Shown here: positions 1 to 8,707 of the stretch, piece by piece
How the letters are laid out: each line of letters opens with the position of its first letter
Position numbering within the stretch: position 1 is the stretch's first letter
Origin: Oscillospiraceae bacterium
GTDB lineage: Bacteria; Bacillota; Clostridia; Oscillospirales; Oscillospiraceae
DNA: 53,179 nt
Assembly: GCA_015067835.1 (NCBI GenBank)
Contig: SVLS01000014.1
Location: 1-53,179 of the forward strand
Direction: 5' to 3'
Translations under genes and position numbers: made by a program
The notes under the pieces: model-generated
The model's database searches: none
Told to the model about the DNA's origin: nothing
What the model saw: the letters and a program-made list of their open reading frames with translations, nothing else

Positions 1-26
1 ACCATGAACGAATCCAAAACAGAACG

Positions 27-56
27 GGAGTGGCGCCGCTGACGCTACGCCACTCC
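27..56 (-). terminator. Putative terminator of the XRE/DUF2975 operon
   Basis: A 9-bp perfect stem (GGAGTGGCG/CGCCACTCC) with a 12-nt loop. On the minus strand it is followed by a T-rich stretch (CGTTCTGTTTT). It lies just after the short ORF that ends the minus-strand operon. The U-tract is imperfect, so strength is uncertain. Confidence 0.45.
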
Positions 57-65
57 GCTTGAAAT

Positions 66-125
66 TTAATTATCCTGCAAGGGAATCCCTTTTTTGTGCT
101 GTCCGCACAAACTGGGGCAGTTCAT
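66..125 (-). pseudogene. 19-codon ORF, possible remnant of a zinc-ribbon protein
   Basis: A 19-residue reading frame (MNCPSLCGQHKKGIPLQDN) directly follows the XRE gene and has a strong ribosome site (GGAGG, 5 nt before ATG). Its N-terminus resembles the opening of small zinc-ribbon proteins that start M-x-C-P-x-C-G-x-x-M-x-x-G. Here the spacing is altered and the frame ends after 19 codons, so it may be a broken third gene of the operon. It could also be a genuine micropeptide. The family link is inference from about ten residues. Confidence 0.3.
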
Positions 126-135
126 TGTTACCTCC

Positions 136-345
136 TTATTTGTTGTTGGGAATGTATTCAATAATATCGGCGACAGAGCAGTCTAAGGCTTGACAAATGG
201 CCTCCAGTGTGGAAAAACGGATAGCCTTTGCCTTGTTGTTTTTCAGAATGGAAAGATTGGCCAGGGTGATGCCAACCTTTTCAGAAAGCTCGTTGAGGGA
301 CATCTTGCGCTTGGCCATCATAACATCTAAGTGAATAATAATCAT
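136..345 (-). CDS. XRE-family transcriptional regulator (YozG-like), 69 aa
   Basis: A small Cro/CI-type helix-turn-helix protein. Residues about 13-60 form the domain (LNELSEKVGITLANLSILKN, then a tail ending CSVADIIEYIP). This compact type, with no separate effector domain, is known to pair with DUF2975 membrane proteins, and that gene lies directly upstream in the same operon (15-nt gap). ATG at 345 was chosen because AAGAGG stands 8 nt upstream. It probably represses its own operon through the palindromes at 893-931. Confidence 0.85.
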   Translation of the reverse strand: MIIIHLDVMMAKRKMSLNELSEKVGITLANLSILKNNKAKAIRFSTLEAICQALDCSVADIIEYIPNNK

Positions 346-359
346 TGAGAACCTCTTGC

Positions 360-833
360 TTATACAGTTAAGTCGTTTTCCTGCTTGATTCTTGTTGCTT
401 CCTCAAAGGCATTTTTGCACACCCGCAGGCAGATGCCCAAAAAGACTGCCAGCAGGCAGACAATCCAGGCAAGCTGGAAATAGATGCCCAAACAACCAAA
501 GGGGATACACAGACTCAGGCAGCACCAGGACACACCCCGGATGAGAGAAACCGCCCGGTCGGTAAACACCTCTGCCTTGCGCACCAGCAGAAGCAACCGG
601 AAAACAAGCACATCCGCCAGAAGCATCGTCAGCACGATGCAGTAAGCGCAGATGAGACAAAGCGTGCGGCCCAGGGAAGAAATGTTTTCCCGGTGGCCGA
701 TGTTATCGACGGTGTTGATCAGCGCTTCCGTCAGTGCAGGAAGTGCAAACAATCCGGCGACGCAGCACAGAAAAAAGAAGATTGCCAACGCCAGAGAAAG
801 GGTGGTAGACAGCTTGGTTGATATTTTCAGCAT
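360..833 (-). CDS. DUF2975 family membrane protein, 157 aa
   Basis: An integral membrane protein with four hydrophobic segments (about residues 10-35, 55-80, 95-115 and 118-140) and a short charged C-terminus. This arrangement, with a YozG-like regulator as the next gene, is typical of DUF2975 proteins, whose molecular function is unknown. The start at 833 (MLKIST) follows AGGAGG at 5 nt. A start 15 nt upstream would place the ribosome site inside the gene. It is first in its operon, behind the promoter at 868-896. Confidence 0.8.
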   Translation of the reverse strand: MLKISTKLSTTLSLALAIFFFLCCVAGLFALPALTEALINTVDNIGHRENISSLGRTLCLICAYCIVLTMLLADVLVFRLLLLVRKAEVFTDRAVSLIRGVSWCCLSLCIPFGCLGIYFQLAWIVCLLAVFLGICLRVCKNAFEEATRIKQENDLTV

Positions 834-867
834 AATAACCTCCTGCATCTTTCAGGTTTCTGAATTT

Positions 868-931
868 AAAATAGCACAGCTTTATATGAAAGTCAATAAA
901 AATTTATTGAAAATCGATAAAATTTATTCAA
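868..931 (-). promoter_or_regulatory. Promoter with two palindromic operators for the DUF2975/XRE operon
   Basis: On the minus strand: -35 TTGACT (896-891), a 17-bp spacer and -10 TATTTT (873-868). A perfect 18-bp inverted repeat (TCAATAAA-AA-TTTATTGA, 893-910) overlaps the -35. A second, imperfect copy (TCGATAAAATTTATTCAA, 914-931) lies 3 bp further upstream. The paired sites suggest autoregulation by the XRE protein; that assignment is inference. Confidence 0.7.
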
Positions 932-956
932 GGAGAAATGAGACGCCTGCGGAAAG

Positions 957-987
957 CAAAAACCGCCGGGGAAGCATCCCCGGCGGT
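957..987 (-). terminator. Terminator after the decarboxylase operon
   Basis: An 11-bp GC-rich stem (ACCGCCGGGGA/TCCCCGGCGGT) with a 4-nt loop, followed on the minus strand by a T-run. It lies 17 nt after the stop of the small OadG-like gene. Confidence 0.85.
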
Positions 988-1003
988 AAAACTTTATTTC
1001 TGC

Positions 1004-1162
1004 TTATTTCGAGAACAGGTAATTGACCAGTTTGATTGCCAGAATGATGATGCCGATGATGGCAAAAATGACCAGCATACCAACGCCCATGTGCTTCAGG
1101 TTGTGGATGAAAGCCATCGGGTCAAACTGGATATTCACAGCAGCATTTGTCAAAAGATTCAT
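1004..1162 (-). CDS. OadG-related small membrane subunit, 52 aa
   Basis: A 52-residue protein with an amphipathic N-terminal half (QFDPMAFIHNLKHMGVGM) and one membrane helix (about residues 27-47, rich in Ile/Val). It starts 4 nt after the oadB stop and has GGGAGG 7 nt before ATG, so it is translated with the pump genes. Its size and position fit the short OadG-related subunits found beside sodium-pump decarboxylases. A structural role at the beta subunit is inference. Confidence 0.75.
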   Translation of the reverse strand: MNLLTNAAVNIQFDPMAFIHNLKHMGVGMLVIFAIIGIIILAIKLVNYLFSK

Positions 1163-1166
1163 AGCG

Positions 1167-2276
1167 TTAACCTCCCATTAGCTTGGCGGCGATGTTCAGA
1201 ATGATTCCGCCGGCAATGACCGATGCAATCTGACCGGAAACATTGACACCGATGGAATGCATCAGCAGGAAGTTCTGGGGATCTTCCTCCAGCGCCATCT
1301 TATGGACGATACGACCGGACATGGGGAAGGCAGAGATGCCTGCCGCACCGATCATCGGATTGACCTTGTTCTTCAGGAACAGGTTCAGGAACTTGGCGAA
1401 CAGCACGCCGCCGGCGGTATCCACCACAAAGGCCACCAGACCCAGACCCATAATCAGCAGGGTATCCAGCTGCAAGAACTTGTCAGCGGTCATATTGAAG
1501 GCAACGGAGATACCCAGGAAGATGGTGATCAGATTTGCAAGAACATTCTGGGCGGTGGAAGAAAGGCTGTCAAGCACGCCGCATTCCCGAATCAGGTTAC
1601 CGAACATCAAGAAGCCAATCAATGCAGTTGCCTGCGGAATAATGGCAGAGGCAACCACGGTGATGATAATGGGGAAGAGAATCCGTGTCAGCTTGCTGAC
1701 AGATTTCTGCTCGTAAGGCATCCGAATTCGGCGTTCCTTCTTGGTGGTGAGCAGCTTGATCACCGGCGGTTGGATAATGGGAACCAGCGCCATATAGGAA
1801 TAGGCTGCTACCGTAATCGCACCCACATACTGGGAGCCAAGCTTGTTGGCAACCGCGATGGAGGTAGGACCGTCTGCCGCGCCGATGATGGCAATGGAGA
1901 AGAAATCCCGGAAATCGGGGAAGAACACACTTGCCATACATAATGTAAAGAAAATGCCGAACTGAGCGGCAGCGCCGAAGAGCATCAGCTTGGGATTGGA
2001 CAGCAGCGGTCCAAAGTCGATCATTGCACCGATGCCGATAAACAGCAGCAGGGGGAACAGCTCGTTGGCGATACCGGCGTGGTACAGTTCCTGAATCGGA
2101 CCGACCAGTGCATCGGAGAAGGGGATATTTACCAGAATCGTGCCAAAGCCCATGGGCAGCAGCAACGAAGGCTCCATTTCCTTTGCAATGGCCAGATACA
2201 CCAGCAGGCAGCCGATCGCAATCATAATCAGGTCATACCGGTCGAAGGCCAATAAGTTTTGCCACAAAATTTCCAT
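1167..2276 (-). CDS. oadB: Sodium ion-translocating decarboxylase, beta subunit
   Basis: A 369-residue, very hydrophobic protein that matches OadB/MmdB/GcdB in length and character. In this family the beta subunit receives carboxybiotin, decarboxylates it and couples this to Na+ export. Visible marks are the GAADGPTSIAVANKLG segment near residue 130 and the C-terminal MIGAAGISAFPMSGRIVHKM region, both typical of the family. It follows the biotin-carrier gene by 11 nt and precedes the 52-aa subunit by 4 nt. GGGGGAC lies 5 nt before ATG. The substrate (oxaloacetate, methylmalonyl-CoA or glutaconyl-CoA) cannot be told because the alpha subunit is not here. Confidence 0.9.
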   Translation of the reverse strand: MEILWQNLLAFDRYDLIMIAIGCLLVYLAIAKEMEPSLLLPMGFGTILVNIPFSDALVGPIQELYHAGIANELFPLLLFIGIGAMIDFGPLLSNPKLMLFGAAAQFGIFFTLCMASVFFPDFRDFFSIAIIGAADGPTSIAVANKLGSQYVGAITVAAYSYMALVPIIQPPVIKLLTTKKERRIRMPYEQKSVSKLTRILFPIIITVVASAIIPQATALIGFLMFGNLIRECGVLDSLSSTAQNVLANLITIFLGISVAFNMTADKFLQLDTLLIMGLGLVAFVVDTAGGVLFAKFLNLFLKNKVNPMIGAAGISAFPMSGRIVHKMALEEDPQNFLLMHSIGVNVSGQIASVIAGGIILNIAAKLMGG

Positions 2277-2287
2277 ATTCGTCCCCC

Positions 2288-2677
2288 TTAGCCAATCAGC
2301 ACCAGAGGTGCGCCGGTTTCCACAGTAGACCCCTTGGACACAAGCACCTGAGAGACGGTGCCGGCCTTGGGTGCCATAATTTCGTTTTCCATCTTCATCG
2401 CTTCCAGAACCACCAGAACATCGCCCTCTTTAACGGCCTGTCCGGGCTGGACATTGACCTTCAAAATGGTGCCGGGCATAGGAGCGCTTACGGTTTCACC
2501 GCTGCCGGCTGCGACAGGCGCGGCCGCAGGAGCAGCAGGTGCTGCAACAGGCGCGGCTTGTGTAACAGGGGCGGCGGGAGTGGGAGCATAGGTCTGGAAT
2601 TCCTGCATAGCCATCGGCTCTGCCAGCTCCACCTCTACTTCATAGGTGCGACCATTCAACGTTAATTTGTATTTCAT
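2288..2677 (-). CDS. Biotin carrier protein of the decarboxylase, 129 aa
   Basis: Three parts are visible: a start of the type found in biotin-carrier subunits ([16 protein letters not shown]), a flexible Ala/Pro linker (about residues 30-60), and a C-terminal biotinyl domain. The domain carries the EAMKMEN signature, whose Lys is the biotinylation site. In the complex it shuttles CO2 from the carboxyltransferase to the beta subunit. The start at 2677 has AAGGAGG 9 nt upstream; an earlier ATG at 2704 would bury this ribosome site. Its start lies 1 nt after the oadG stop, which implies tight translational coupling. Confidence 0.88.
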   Translation of the reverse strand: MKYKLTLNGRTYEVEVELAEPMAMQEFQTYAPTPAAPVTQAAPVAAPAAPAAAPVAAGSGETVSAPMPGTILKVNVQPGQAVKEGDVLVVLEAMKMENEIMAPKAGTVSQVLVSKGSTVETGAPLVLIG

Positions 2678-2678
2678 A

Positions 2679-2993
2679 TCATTGAACCTCCTTGATGGAA
2701 ACAAAGCGCAATTCGTTGAGGGGTTTTCCCATTTTGTCGGCTACGATTGCCATCAGCATCGCTGCTGTTTTGGGCTCGACGCCATGGAGCTTTACCTGTC
2801 CGGCAGAGCCGGGAGCATCGGGCACAGGAGGCGCTTCTGCCGGAGCGGGAGCTTCAACAGGCGCGGCTTCCGTTTTTTTGGCAGATATTTTTTTCCGGAT
2901 AGCCATAATTGCAACAATAACGGCAACAACCAAAACGATTGCCAGTGCAACATAATCCGGCTGGGTGTTTTGCGCTGCGGTAAGCATCGGCAT
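2679..2993 (-). CDS. oadG: Sodium pump decarboxylase gamma subunit (OadG family), 104 aa
   Basis: One N-terminal membrane helix (about residues 14-34), a Lys/Ala/Pro-rich linker, and a C-terminal segment ending [14 protein letters not shown]. In the family, gamma anchors and assembles the pump. It opens the decarboxylase gene run, 18 nt after the Na+/phosphate cotransporter gene. The C-terminal domain is longer than in minimal OadG proteins. Confidence 0.8.
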   Translation of the reverse strand: MPMLTAAQNTQPDYVALAIVLVVAVIVAIMAIRKKISAKKTEAAPVEAPAPAEAPPVPDAPGSAGQVKLHGVEPKTAAMLMAIVADKMGKPLNELRFVSIKEVQ

Positions 2994-3011
2994 AAGACAT
3001 TCTCCTTTTCC

Positions 3012-4697
3012 TTATTGCTTTTCTTTTTCATCGCCAACGGGGCTGACGATACTGTAGCCCACATTGACAAGGTGGTCTGCGACACGCTCAAGGCCGGTTA
3101 CAACAGAAGAGTAGTAGGGACTTACATCCATACTGCAGTCGCCTTCAGCAAGGCGTGCAAAGTGGCTGGCGATGAGGTCTTTTTTCATCTTATCAACCTC
3201 ATCCTCCAAGACGGTAAGCCTCGGCAGGTCGGTTTGATTCAGGTTATCAAAGGCGTCCTTGGAAATGGACAGCATTTCCATAACCGAGTTACACATATTT
3301 CGAATATCGCCTTGGGCTTTTTCGGAGAAGGAAAGCTTCTTCTTCGCCATTTCTTCGGTGATTTCGTAGAAATTCTCGGCGTGGTCGCCGATACGCTCCA
3401 AGTCGTTGAGTACGTGGAAATAAGAGCCGATGACAAGCTCATCGCTTTGCTCCACGGAGGGGGAGAGCTTAATCAGGAATCTGGTCAGTGCGCCGTTGGT
3501 GAAGTCAATCACGGCTTCGTTTTCTGCTATTTTTTCAGCATACAGCGGTTCGTTTGCGCCCATGGCGGTGAAGGAAAGGGAAATATTGCTTTCCACCAGA
3601 CTGAACATATAGTCCATTTCTTTCTTTGCCTGCATCAGCGCTACTGGGGGCATCGTCAGCAGGCGGTCATCCACATAACGAAGGGTACGCACAGGCTCGG
3701 TTTTCTTCTTGTCCTTGATAACCAGGCAGGAGAACTGAACCAGCTGCTTTACAAAGGGCAGAAGCAAGACGGTTGTTGTCACATTGAAAATGACGTGGAA
3801 GGCAGAGACGCGCATCTGAAGAGACATGGGGTCGCTGCCGGGGAACATATTCATAAGCAGCTGGATAATCGGATCTTTGAAAATCCAAACGATGGCGGTA
3901 AAGAAGGCCGTGCCAATCACATTGAAGGTAAAGTGAATCAGTGCGATGCGCTTGGAGTCTGCATTTGCGCCCATTGAGGCCAGAAGTGCAGTCACGCAAG
4001 TGCCGATGTTTGCACCGAGGATGATAAACAAGGCAAGGTCAAGGGGCAGAATGCCGGTGCCTACCATGGTAATGACAACACCGGTTGCCGCCGAGGAGCT
4101 TTGAATCAGCGCAGTGAAGATTGCACCCACCAATATCAGCAGCAGGGGGAAGTCAATGACACTGAAGATGCCCTGGAACATTCTTTCCACCAGAGGATTT
4201 CCAAAGGCCTGGGGGCTGCTCATAATATTTAAGCCTACAAAAATCAGACCCAAGCCGCTGCACAACAGGCCGGCCAGCTTGATTTTTTCCTTTTTAAAGA
4301 AGCCCATCATCACGCCGGCAAAGGCGAAAAGGTACATCAGCATATTGAAGTAGTCATTCTTGAGGGCTACCAAAAGGCCGGTTACCGTGGTGCCGATGTT
4401 GGCACCCATAATAATGGGGGTGGCTTGCGTCAGGGTCATAACACCGGCACTTACCAAGCCGATGACCATAACGGAGGTTGCAGAGGAGCTTTGAATGATG
4501 GCGGTAACGCCCATACCAACGCCTACGCCGGAGAACCGGTTATTACTGATCCGCCCAAGGAGCTTCTTCATTCCTTCACCGGCACTCTTTTCCAGAGCTT
4601 CACTCATAAAGTTCATGCCTACGATGAAGATTCCTACACCGGCCAGCAGCCAGATCAGGCTTTGAATCAACTGCATAATTTCTTCTGGGGTTAACAT
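3012..4697 (-). CDS. Na+/phosphate cotransporter, NptA/YjbB type with PhoU-like domain, 561 aa
   Basis: Two inverted membrane repeats each hold the family's QSSSA signature (IIQSSSATSV and LIQSSSAATG) and a GANIGT motif. A cytoplasmic C-terminal region (about residues 345-555) resembles PhoU helical bundles (HVLNDLERIGDHAENFYEI, SSVVTGLERVADHLVNVGY). It imports phosphate driven by Na+. Its place directly before a Na+-exporting decarboxylase suggests that the pump could supply the gradient; that is inference. AAAGGAG precedes ATG. Confidence 0.9.
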   Translation of the reverse strand: MLTPEEIMQLIQSLIWLLAGVGIFIVGMNFMSEALEKSAGEGMKKLLGRISNNRFSGVGVGMGVTAIIQSSSATSVMVIGLVSAGVMTLTQATPIIMGANIGTTVTGLLVALKNDYFNMLMYLFAFAGVMMGFFKKEKIKLAGLLCSGLGLIFVGLNIMSSPQAFGNPLVERMFQGIFSVIDFPLLLILVGAIFTALIQSSSAATGVVITMVGTGILPLDLALFIILGANIGTCVTALLASMGANADSKRIALIHFTFNVIGTAFFTAIVWIFKDPIIQLLMNMFPGSDPMSLQMRVSAFHVIFNVTTTVLLLPFVKQLVQFSCLVIKDKKKTEPVRTLRYVDDRLLTMPPVALMQAKKEMDYMFSLVESNISLSFTAMGANEPLYAEKIAENEAVIDFTNGALTRFLIKLSPSVEQSDELVIGSYFHVLNDLERIGDHAENFYEITEEMAKKKLSFSEKAQGDIRNMCNSVMEMLSISKDAFDNLNQTDLPRLTVLEDEVDKMKKDLIASHFARLAEGDCSMDVSPYYSSVVTGLERVADHLVNVGYSIVSPVGDEKEKQ

Positions 4698-4724
4698 TCT
4701 CTTTCTCCTTTCGTACAGACGAAA

Positions 4725-6107
4725 CTACTTTGCCAGATTTTGAATCCAGGTACCCTTGCGGACCATAATCAGTCCGGCAAAGCTTTTGACAATATCGGTG
4801 CATTGACAGATGATGTACAGGGGGATAATGGGAATGTTGGTAAAGCGGCTGAGAACAAAGGCCAGCGGCACCAACAGTACCCACATAAAGCCGCAGTCAA
4901 ACAAAAAGGTAATTAAGGTTTTGCCGCCGGAGCGCAGGGTAAAGTAGGCGGCGTGAACGTATGCATTGAAGGGAATCATCAAAGCGGAAATGAAGATCAG
5001 CTGCCCGGCCAGACTCCGCACCTCAGGTGTGGTATTGAAAAGCAGGGGGAATACGCCGGAAAGAGCGGCGGCAACACCGCCGAACAGGACGCCCAGAGCA
5101 ATAGAAAGAGCAGAGAGCTTGCGATTGTAATCCATAAGCTCCTCTTTCGGCTTGTTGCTGCCCAGCATTTGCCCCATAATGATGCCCACGGAATTACCCA
5201 TCGCCATATAGGCAACGCTGGCTAAGTTAAAGATGGTGGAGTTGATATTCATCGCAGGAACCACATCCAGACCGCAGGTGGAGTAGCATTGATTGGCAAC
5301 TGCCAGACCGGTGGCAAACAGACCCTCATTGACAAGCAGGGGAGCGCCCTTGCGGATGATGTTACCCAATAACTGCGCAGGAATGTACAAGGAGCGGTAA
5401 GCGCTCCGGATGAAGGGGCAGATTTTGCCGTGGAAATGGGTCCAGCCAGCCACAATGGCCAATTCTGCAAATCTGGAGATGACCGTTGCCAATGCCGCGC
5501 CCTTGACGCCCATTGCAGGTGCGCCAAAGTGACCGAAAATCAGCACATAGTTCAGTCCCAGATTCACAAACACTGCGGCAATGCCGCCCACCATGGGAAC
5601 CATAGTCTGCCCGGTTTCCCGCAGGGTGGAGGAATAGGCGTTGCAGATGGCAAAGGCCAGCAGACCCCAGAAGGTGACGCTGAGATAGTCCTTGCCGTAT
5701 TGCAAAACCGCGGCGGCATCTGCAGGACTGCCCTCGCCCTGCAAATAAAGACGAATGAGGGGGTCCTGGAAGAAATAAAGCAGGGCACAGCCGATTGCAG
5801 TGAGCAAAACGCTGGCGATAATCTTGAAACGGAAGGTGTGGCGGACGCCGTTGGCATCGCCACTGCCGTGAAATTGGGCGGTGAAGATGCCGGCACCGGC
5901 ATTTGCGCCGAAAATACACAGCATAAAAATGAAAAGCAGCTGATTGACGATGGATACGCCGCTCATTTGCTGTTGTCCTACCTGCCCCACCATAATGTTA
6001 TCCAGCAGAGATACCAGATTGGTGATGGCATTTTGGACGACGATGGGAAGCGCTACCGCCATTACCCGGCGATAAAAGGGTTTGTCGCCAATATATTTCT
6101 GAAGCAT
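4725..6107 (-). CDS. MATE family efflux transporter, 460 aa
   Basis: About twelve membrane segments in the two-bundle MATE pattern. The N-terminus (LPIVVQNAITNLVSLLDNIMVGQVG) and the stretch GVKGAALATVISRFAEL are characteristic. MATE proteins export drugs or metabolites in exchange for Na+ or H+. The open frame extends 80 codons upstream into nagA, but AAAGAGG 5 nt before ATG at 6107 fixes the start there, 10 nt after the nagA stop. Substrate unknown. Confidence 0.88.
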   Translation of the reverse strand: MLQKYIGDKPFYRRVMAVALPIVVQNAITNLVSLLDNIMVGQVGQQQMSGVSIVNQLLFIFMLCIFGANAGAGIFTAQFHGSGDANGVRHTFRFKIIASVLLTAIGCALLYFFQDPLIRLYLQGEGSPADAAAVLQYGKDYLSVTFWGLLAFAICNAYSSTLRETGQTMVPMVGGIAAVFVNLGLNYVLIFGHFGAPAMGVKGAALATVISRFAELAIVAGWTHFHGKICPFIRSAYRSLYIPAQLLGNIIRKGAPLLVNEGLFATGLAVANQCYSTCGLDVVPAMNINSTIFNLASVAYMAMGNSVGIIMGQMLGSNKPKEELMDYNRKLSALSIALGVLFGGVAAALSGVFPLLFNTTPEVRSLAGQLIFISALMIPFNAYVHAAYFTLRSGGKTLITFLFDCGFMWVLLVPLAFVLSRFTNIPIIPLYIICQCTDIVKSFAGLIMVRKGTWIQNLAK

Positions 6108-6117
6108 AGAAACCTCT

Positions 6118-7257
6118 TTAGTTGTTTGTAATTTCCTTTCCGCCCAGGAACACACGCTTGCCGGAATAGTCGCTGCGGCAAACGATAAAGTCCGCATAGT
6201 GACCGGAAACGATGGAGCCCACCTTGTCCTGTACGCCCAAAGCGCAGGCGGGATTATAGGTGGCAGCGCGGACGGCATCTGCTTCGGGGATACCGAAGAG
6301 GATGGTGTTGACCAGACCCTGATACAAATTGATAGCAGAGCAGGCAATGGTTCCGCTTTCCAGACGGGCGATACCGTCGGTCAAGGTAGCGGTCTGACCG
6401 CCGATGTCAAAGGAGCTGCCATCGGGCATACCGGCACAGCGACCGGAATCGGATACCAGGATCATCCGCTCTGCGCCGAACATTGCAAATGCCAGACGCA
6501 TACAGGCAGGGTGTACATGCAGACCGTCGCAAATCAGCTCGGCGCGCACCTTGGGATTCTCTGCCGCTGCCGGAATGACACCGGGATTCCGGTGATGGAT
6601 GCCGGGCATTGCGTTGAACAGGTGGGTCAGGTGGGTTGCACCCTTGGAAAAGGCTTCCTTGGCGTGCTCGTAATCCGATGCGGTATGAGCCACGGAGACG
6701 GTACACAGCTTGCTGGCTTTTTCCACAAATTCTGCCGCACCGGGAAGCTCCGGTGCTACATCCACAATGCGCACCAAGCCGCCGCAGTCGTCATACAGCT
6801 TCTTGAAGCCGTCAAAGTCGGGATTTTTCAGATAAGCGGCATTCTGGGCACCTTTTTGCTTTTCAGAAAAGTAAGGGCCTTCCATCTGAATGCCCATCAG
6901 CCGGGCACAGCCTGCCGGCTGCTCGTCCACAAGGCGGCGTGCATTGCCGAAAGCCTTTGACAGCACCTCATAAGGAAGCGTCATAGATGCCGGGGCAAAG
7001 GAGGTGATGCCGCACTGCAGATAGTAGGCGGCCATTTTCTTCAGACCTTCATAATCTCCGTCGGAAAAATCCGCACCGGAATTTCCGTGGGAGTGGACAT
7101 CCACCAGACCGGGAATCACGGTTGCGCCCTCCAAATCCACTGCATCGGCAGGGACTTCCTGAGGCAAAACAGCACCGAATTTTCCGTCTTTTACTTCAAA
7201 TGCGCCCATCCGGAACTGGAAATCCGGGCAGAAGATGCGGGCGTTCTTATAAAACAT
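6118..7257 (-). CDS. nagA: N-acetylglucosamine-6-phosphate deacetylase
   Basis: A 379-residue amidohydrolase-superfamily enzyme that removes acetate from GlcNAc-6-phosphate to give glucosamine-6-phosphate. Visible marks: VIPGLVDVHSHGNSG (metal-site HxH), GIQMEGPYFSEKQKGAQN (metal-ligand Glu), HLFNAMPGIHHRNPG, ICDGLHVHP and VSDSGRCAGMPDG, all in the NagA order. The start at 7257 follows AGGAGG at 7 nt; 17 upstream codons in frame lack support. It lies downstream of the ROK kinase and nahK genes, forming an amino-sugar cluster. Confidence 0.92.
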   Translation of the reverse strand: MFYKNARIFCPDFQFRMGAFEVKDGKFGAVLPQEVPADAVDLEGATVIPGLVDVHSHGNSGADFSDGDYEGLKKMAAYYLQCGITSFAPASMTLPYEVLSKAFGNARRLVDEQPAGCARLMGIQMEGPYFSEKQKGAQNAAYLKNPDFDGFKKLYDDCGGLVRIVDVAPELPGAAEFVEKASKLCTVSVAHTASDYEHAKEAFSKGATHLTHLFNAMPGIHHRNPGVIPAAAENPKVRAELICDGLHVHPACMRLAFAMFGAERMILVSDSGRCAGMPDGSSFDIGGQTATLTDGIARLESGTIACSAINLYQGLVNTILFGIPEADAVRAATYNPACALGVQDKVGSIVSGHYADFIVCRSDYSGKRVFLGGKEITNN

Positions 7258-7323
7258 AAAGATTCCTCCTTTTGGTATGGAATCCCTTGCCCACTCAAGG
7301 GAGGGCAAGGGAAAGGTTGTTGC

Positions 7324-8706
7324 TTATTTCCGGATTTCCGGCAGGCTGGCGGCAGCGGCACTCTGACCCACACGGCGAGTGTTTTCGTCAGGGAGCATAA
7401 CCTCAACCTTTTCATAGAGTTCCGGGAATTCGTTATTCAAAACAGCCTGACAGGTGGCCAGAATGGTATCGCCGCCCTTGCCGGACATCACACGACCCAG
7501 CAGCATCAAATGCCGCAGGTCATAGAACTTGTTATACAGCACCACGGTGTAAGCAAGATAGGTGCCGATGTCCCGGAACACCTTTTGCGCCCGCTCATCG
7601 TCGGCTTCCATCAGCTTTTGTACCACCTTCAGCTTTTCAGCCGGGGTCAGGGATGCGTCCAGCTCGATGCCGGCACGGGGGGCCAGCTTGATGACGGCAT
7701 CCTGAGAGAAGTATTTGCAGCCCACGCCAAAATCAGTGGACCATTCGTCCTGCATTGCTTCCTCGTTCAAATCCACGGGCGCAAAGGCCAGCTCGGAAAT
7801 CCAGCCCAGAACATTCTTGTCCTTGTCCACATAGCCGACAGCTTCGCTGGTGCCCATGGCAAGACCCATAATGTTGCCGCAGTTCATACCCATTGCGCCA
7901 GCCAGAGCGGAAACGTCACCGTCATTGGCAACCACGATGGGCACATCGCCGATTTCAGCGGCAGCCCGGTCGAATACGGTTTTCACTTCTTCCCAACGGT
8001 CCCGGGGAACACAGTAGAAGATACTGGAAATCATCGGGGCGTTGCCCACAAAAACACCGGCAGAGGAAACGCCGATGCCATCTACACGGGGCATTTTGGA
8101 AGCGGCAGTACGGAAAGAATCCAGAATACCCTCGTACTGATAGCTGGGGTCGGGATTGGTCTTGGGATGCCAGACGACCTCCTCGGAGTAGACACACTCA
8201 CCGTCAATCACCGCAGAGACCTTCCGGTCAGAGCCGCCGGCGTCAAAGCCAATACGACAGCCATCCAAATGGCCGCCCATAGGTCTGGGAGCTTCGTTGG
8301 CGGCGGGACAAGCCTCCAAAGGCAGGTCGATGACGGTCAGCTCCTTTTCGTACAGCTTCTGGAAGAAGTCGTAGTCAAAGGCACGCGCACCCTTTAAGGA
8401 ATAGGCCTGCTGCAGCTGCTTTGCAATATGGCTGCAGCCACAGACATACACCTTGAAGCCGCCAATGGACCAGAGCAGGAATTTTACATACCGCTCCACA
8501 TAACGATAGTCCGCAGCGGCCATTTCCTCGGTGCCGTGGATAAAGGTGTGCCGGACGGAAATCTGACCCTCCTGCCGTTCGACGGCAATGGCGATGGGAG
8601 TCTTTGCGCCCTTCAGGTAGGCATCCATCCAAACGCCGAAGGGGATAAACCCGGGGTCCAGCACCGGGGTGTTGTTCATTTCAAATTTTACGCCTAAGTA
8701 TTCCAT
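7324..8706 (-). CDS. ROK-family (hexokinase-fold) sugar kinase or regulator-like protein, 460 aa
   Basis: An actin/hexokinase-fold protein. The phosphate-1 loop is IGFDAGGSDRKVSAV near residue 150, followed by DGIGVSSAGVFVG, VANDGDVSALAGAMG (catalytic Asp region) and LAMGTSEAVGYV (glycine-rich loop). There is no DNA-binding domain. An extra N-terminal region of about 145 residues makes it longer than standard ROK kinases. Between nahK and nagA, it is a plausible hexosamine kinase making the NagA substrate, but specificity is inferred from context. GGAGG precedes ATG, inside the nahK 3' end. Confidence 0.7.
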   Translation of the reverse strand: MEYLGVKFEMNNTPVLDPGFIPFGVWMDAYLKGAKTPIAIAVERQEGQISVRHTFIHGTEEMAAADYRYVERYVKFLLWSIGGFKVYVCGCSHIAKQLQQAYSLKGARAFDYDFFQKLYEKELTVIDLPLEACPAANEAPRPMGGHLDGCRIGFDAGGSDRKVSAVIDGECVYSEEVVWHPKTNPDPSYQYEGILDSFRTAASKMPRVDGIGVSSAGVFVGNAPMISSIFYCVPRDRWEEVKTVFDRAAAEIGDVPIVVANDGDVSALAGAMGMNCGNIMGLAMGTSEAVGYVDKDKNVLGWISELAFAPVDLNEEAMQDEWSTDFGVGCKYFSQDAVIKLAPRAGIELDASLTPAEKLKVVQKLMEADDERAQKVFRDIGTYLAYTVVLYNKFYDLRHLMLLGRVMSGKGGDTILATCQAVLNNEFPELYEKVEVMLPDENTRRVGQSAAAASLPEIRK

Positions 8707-8707
8707 G

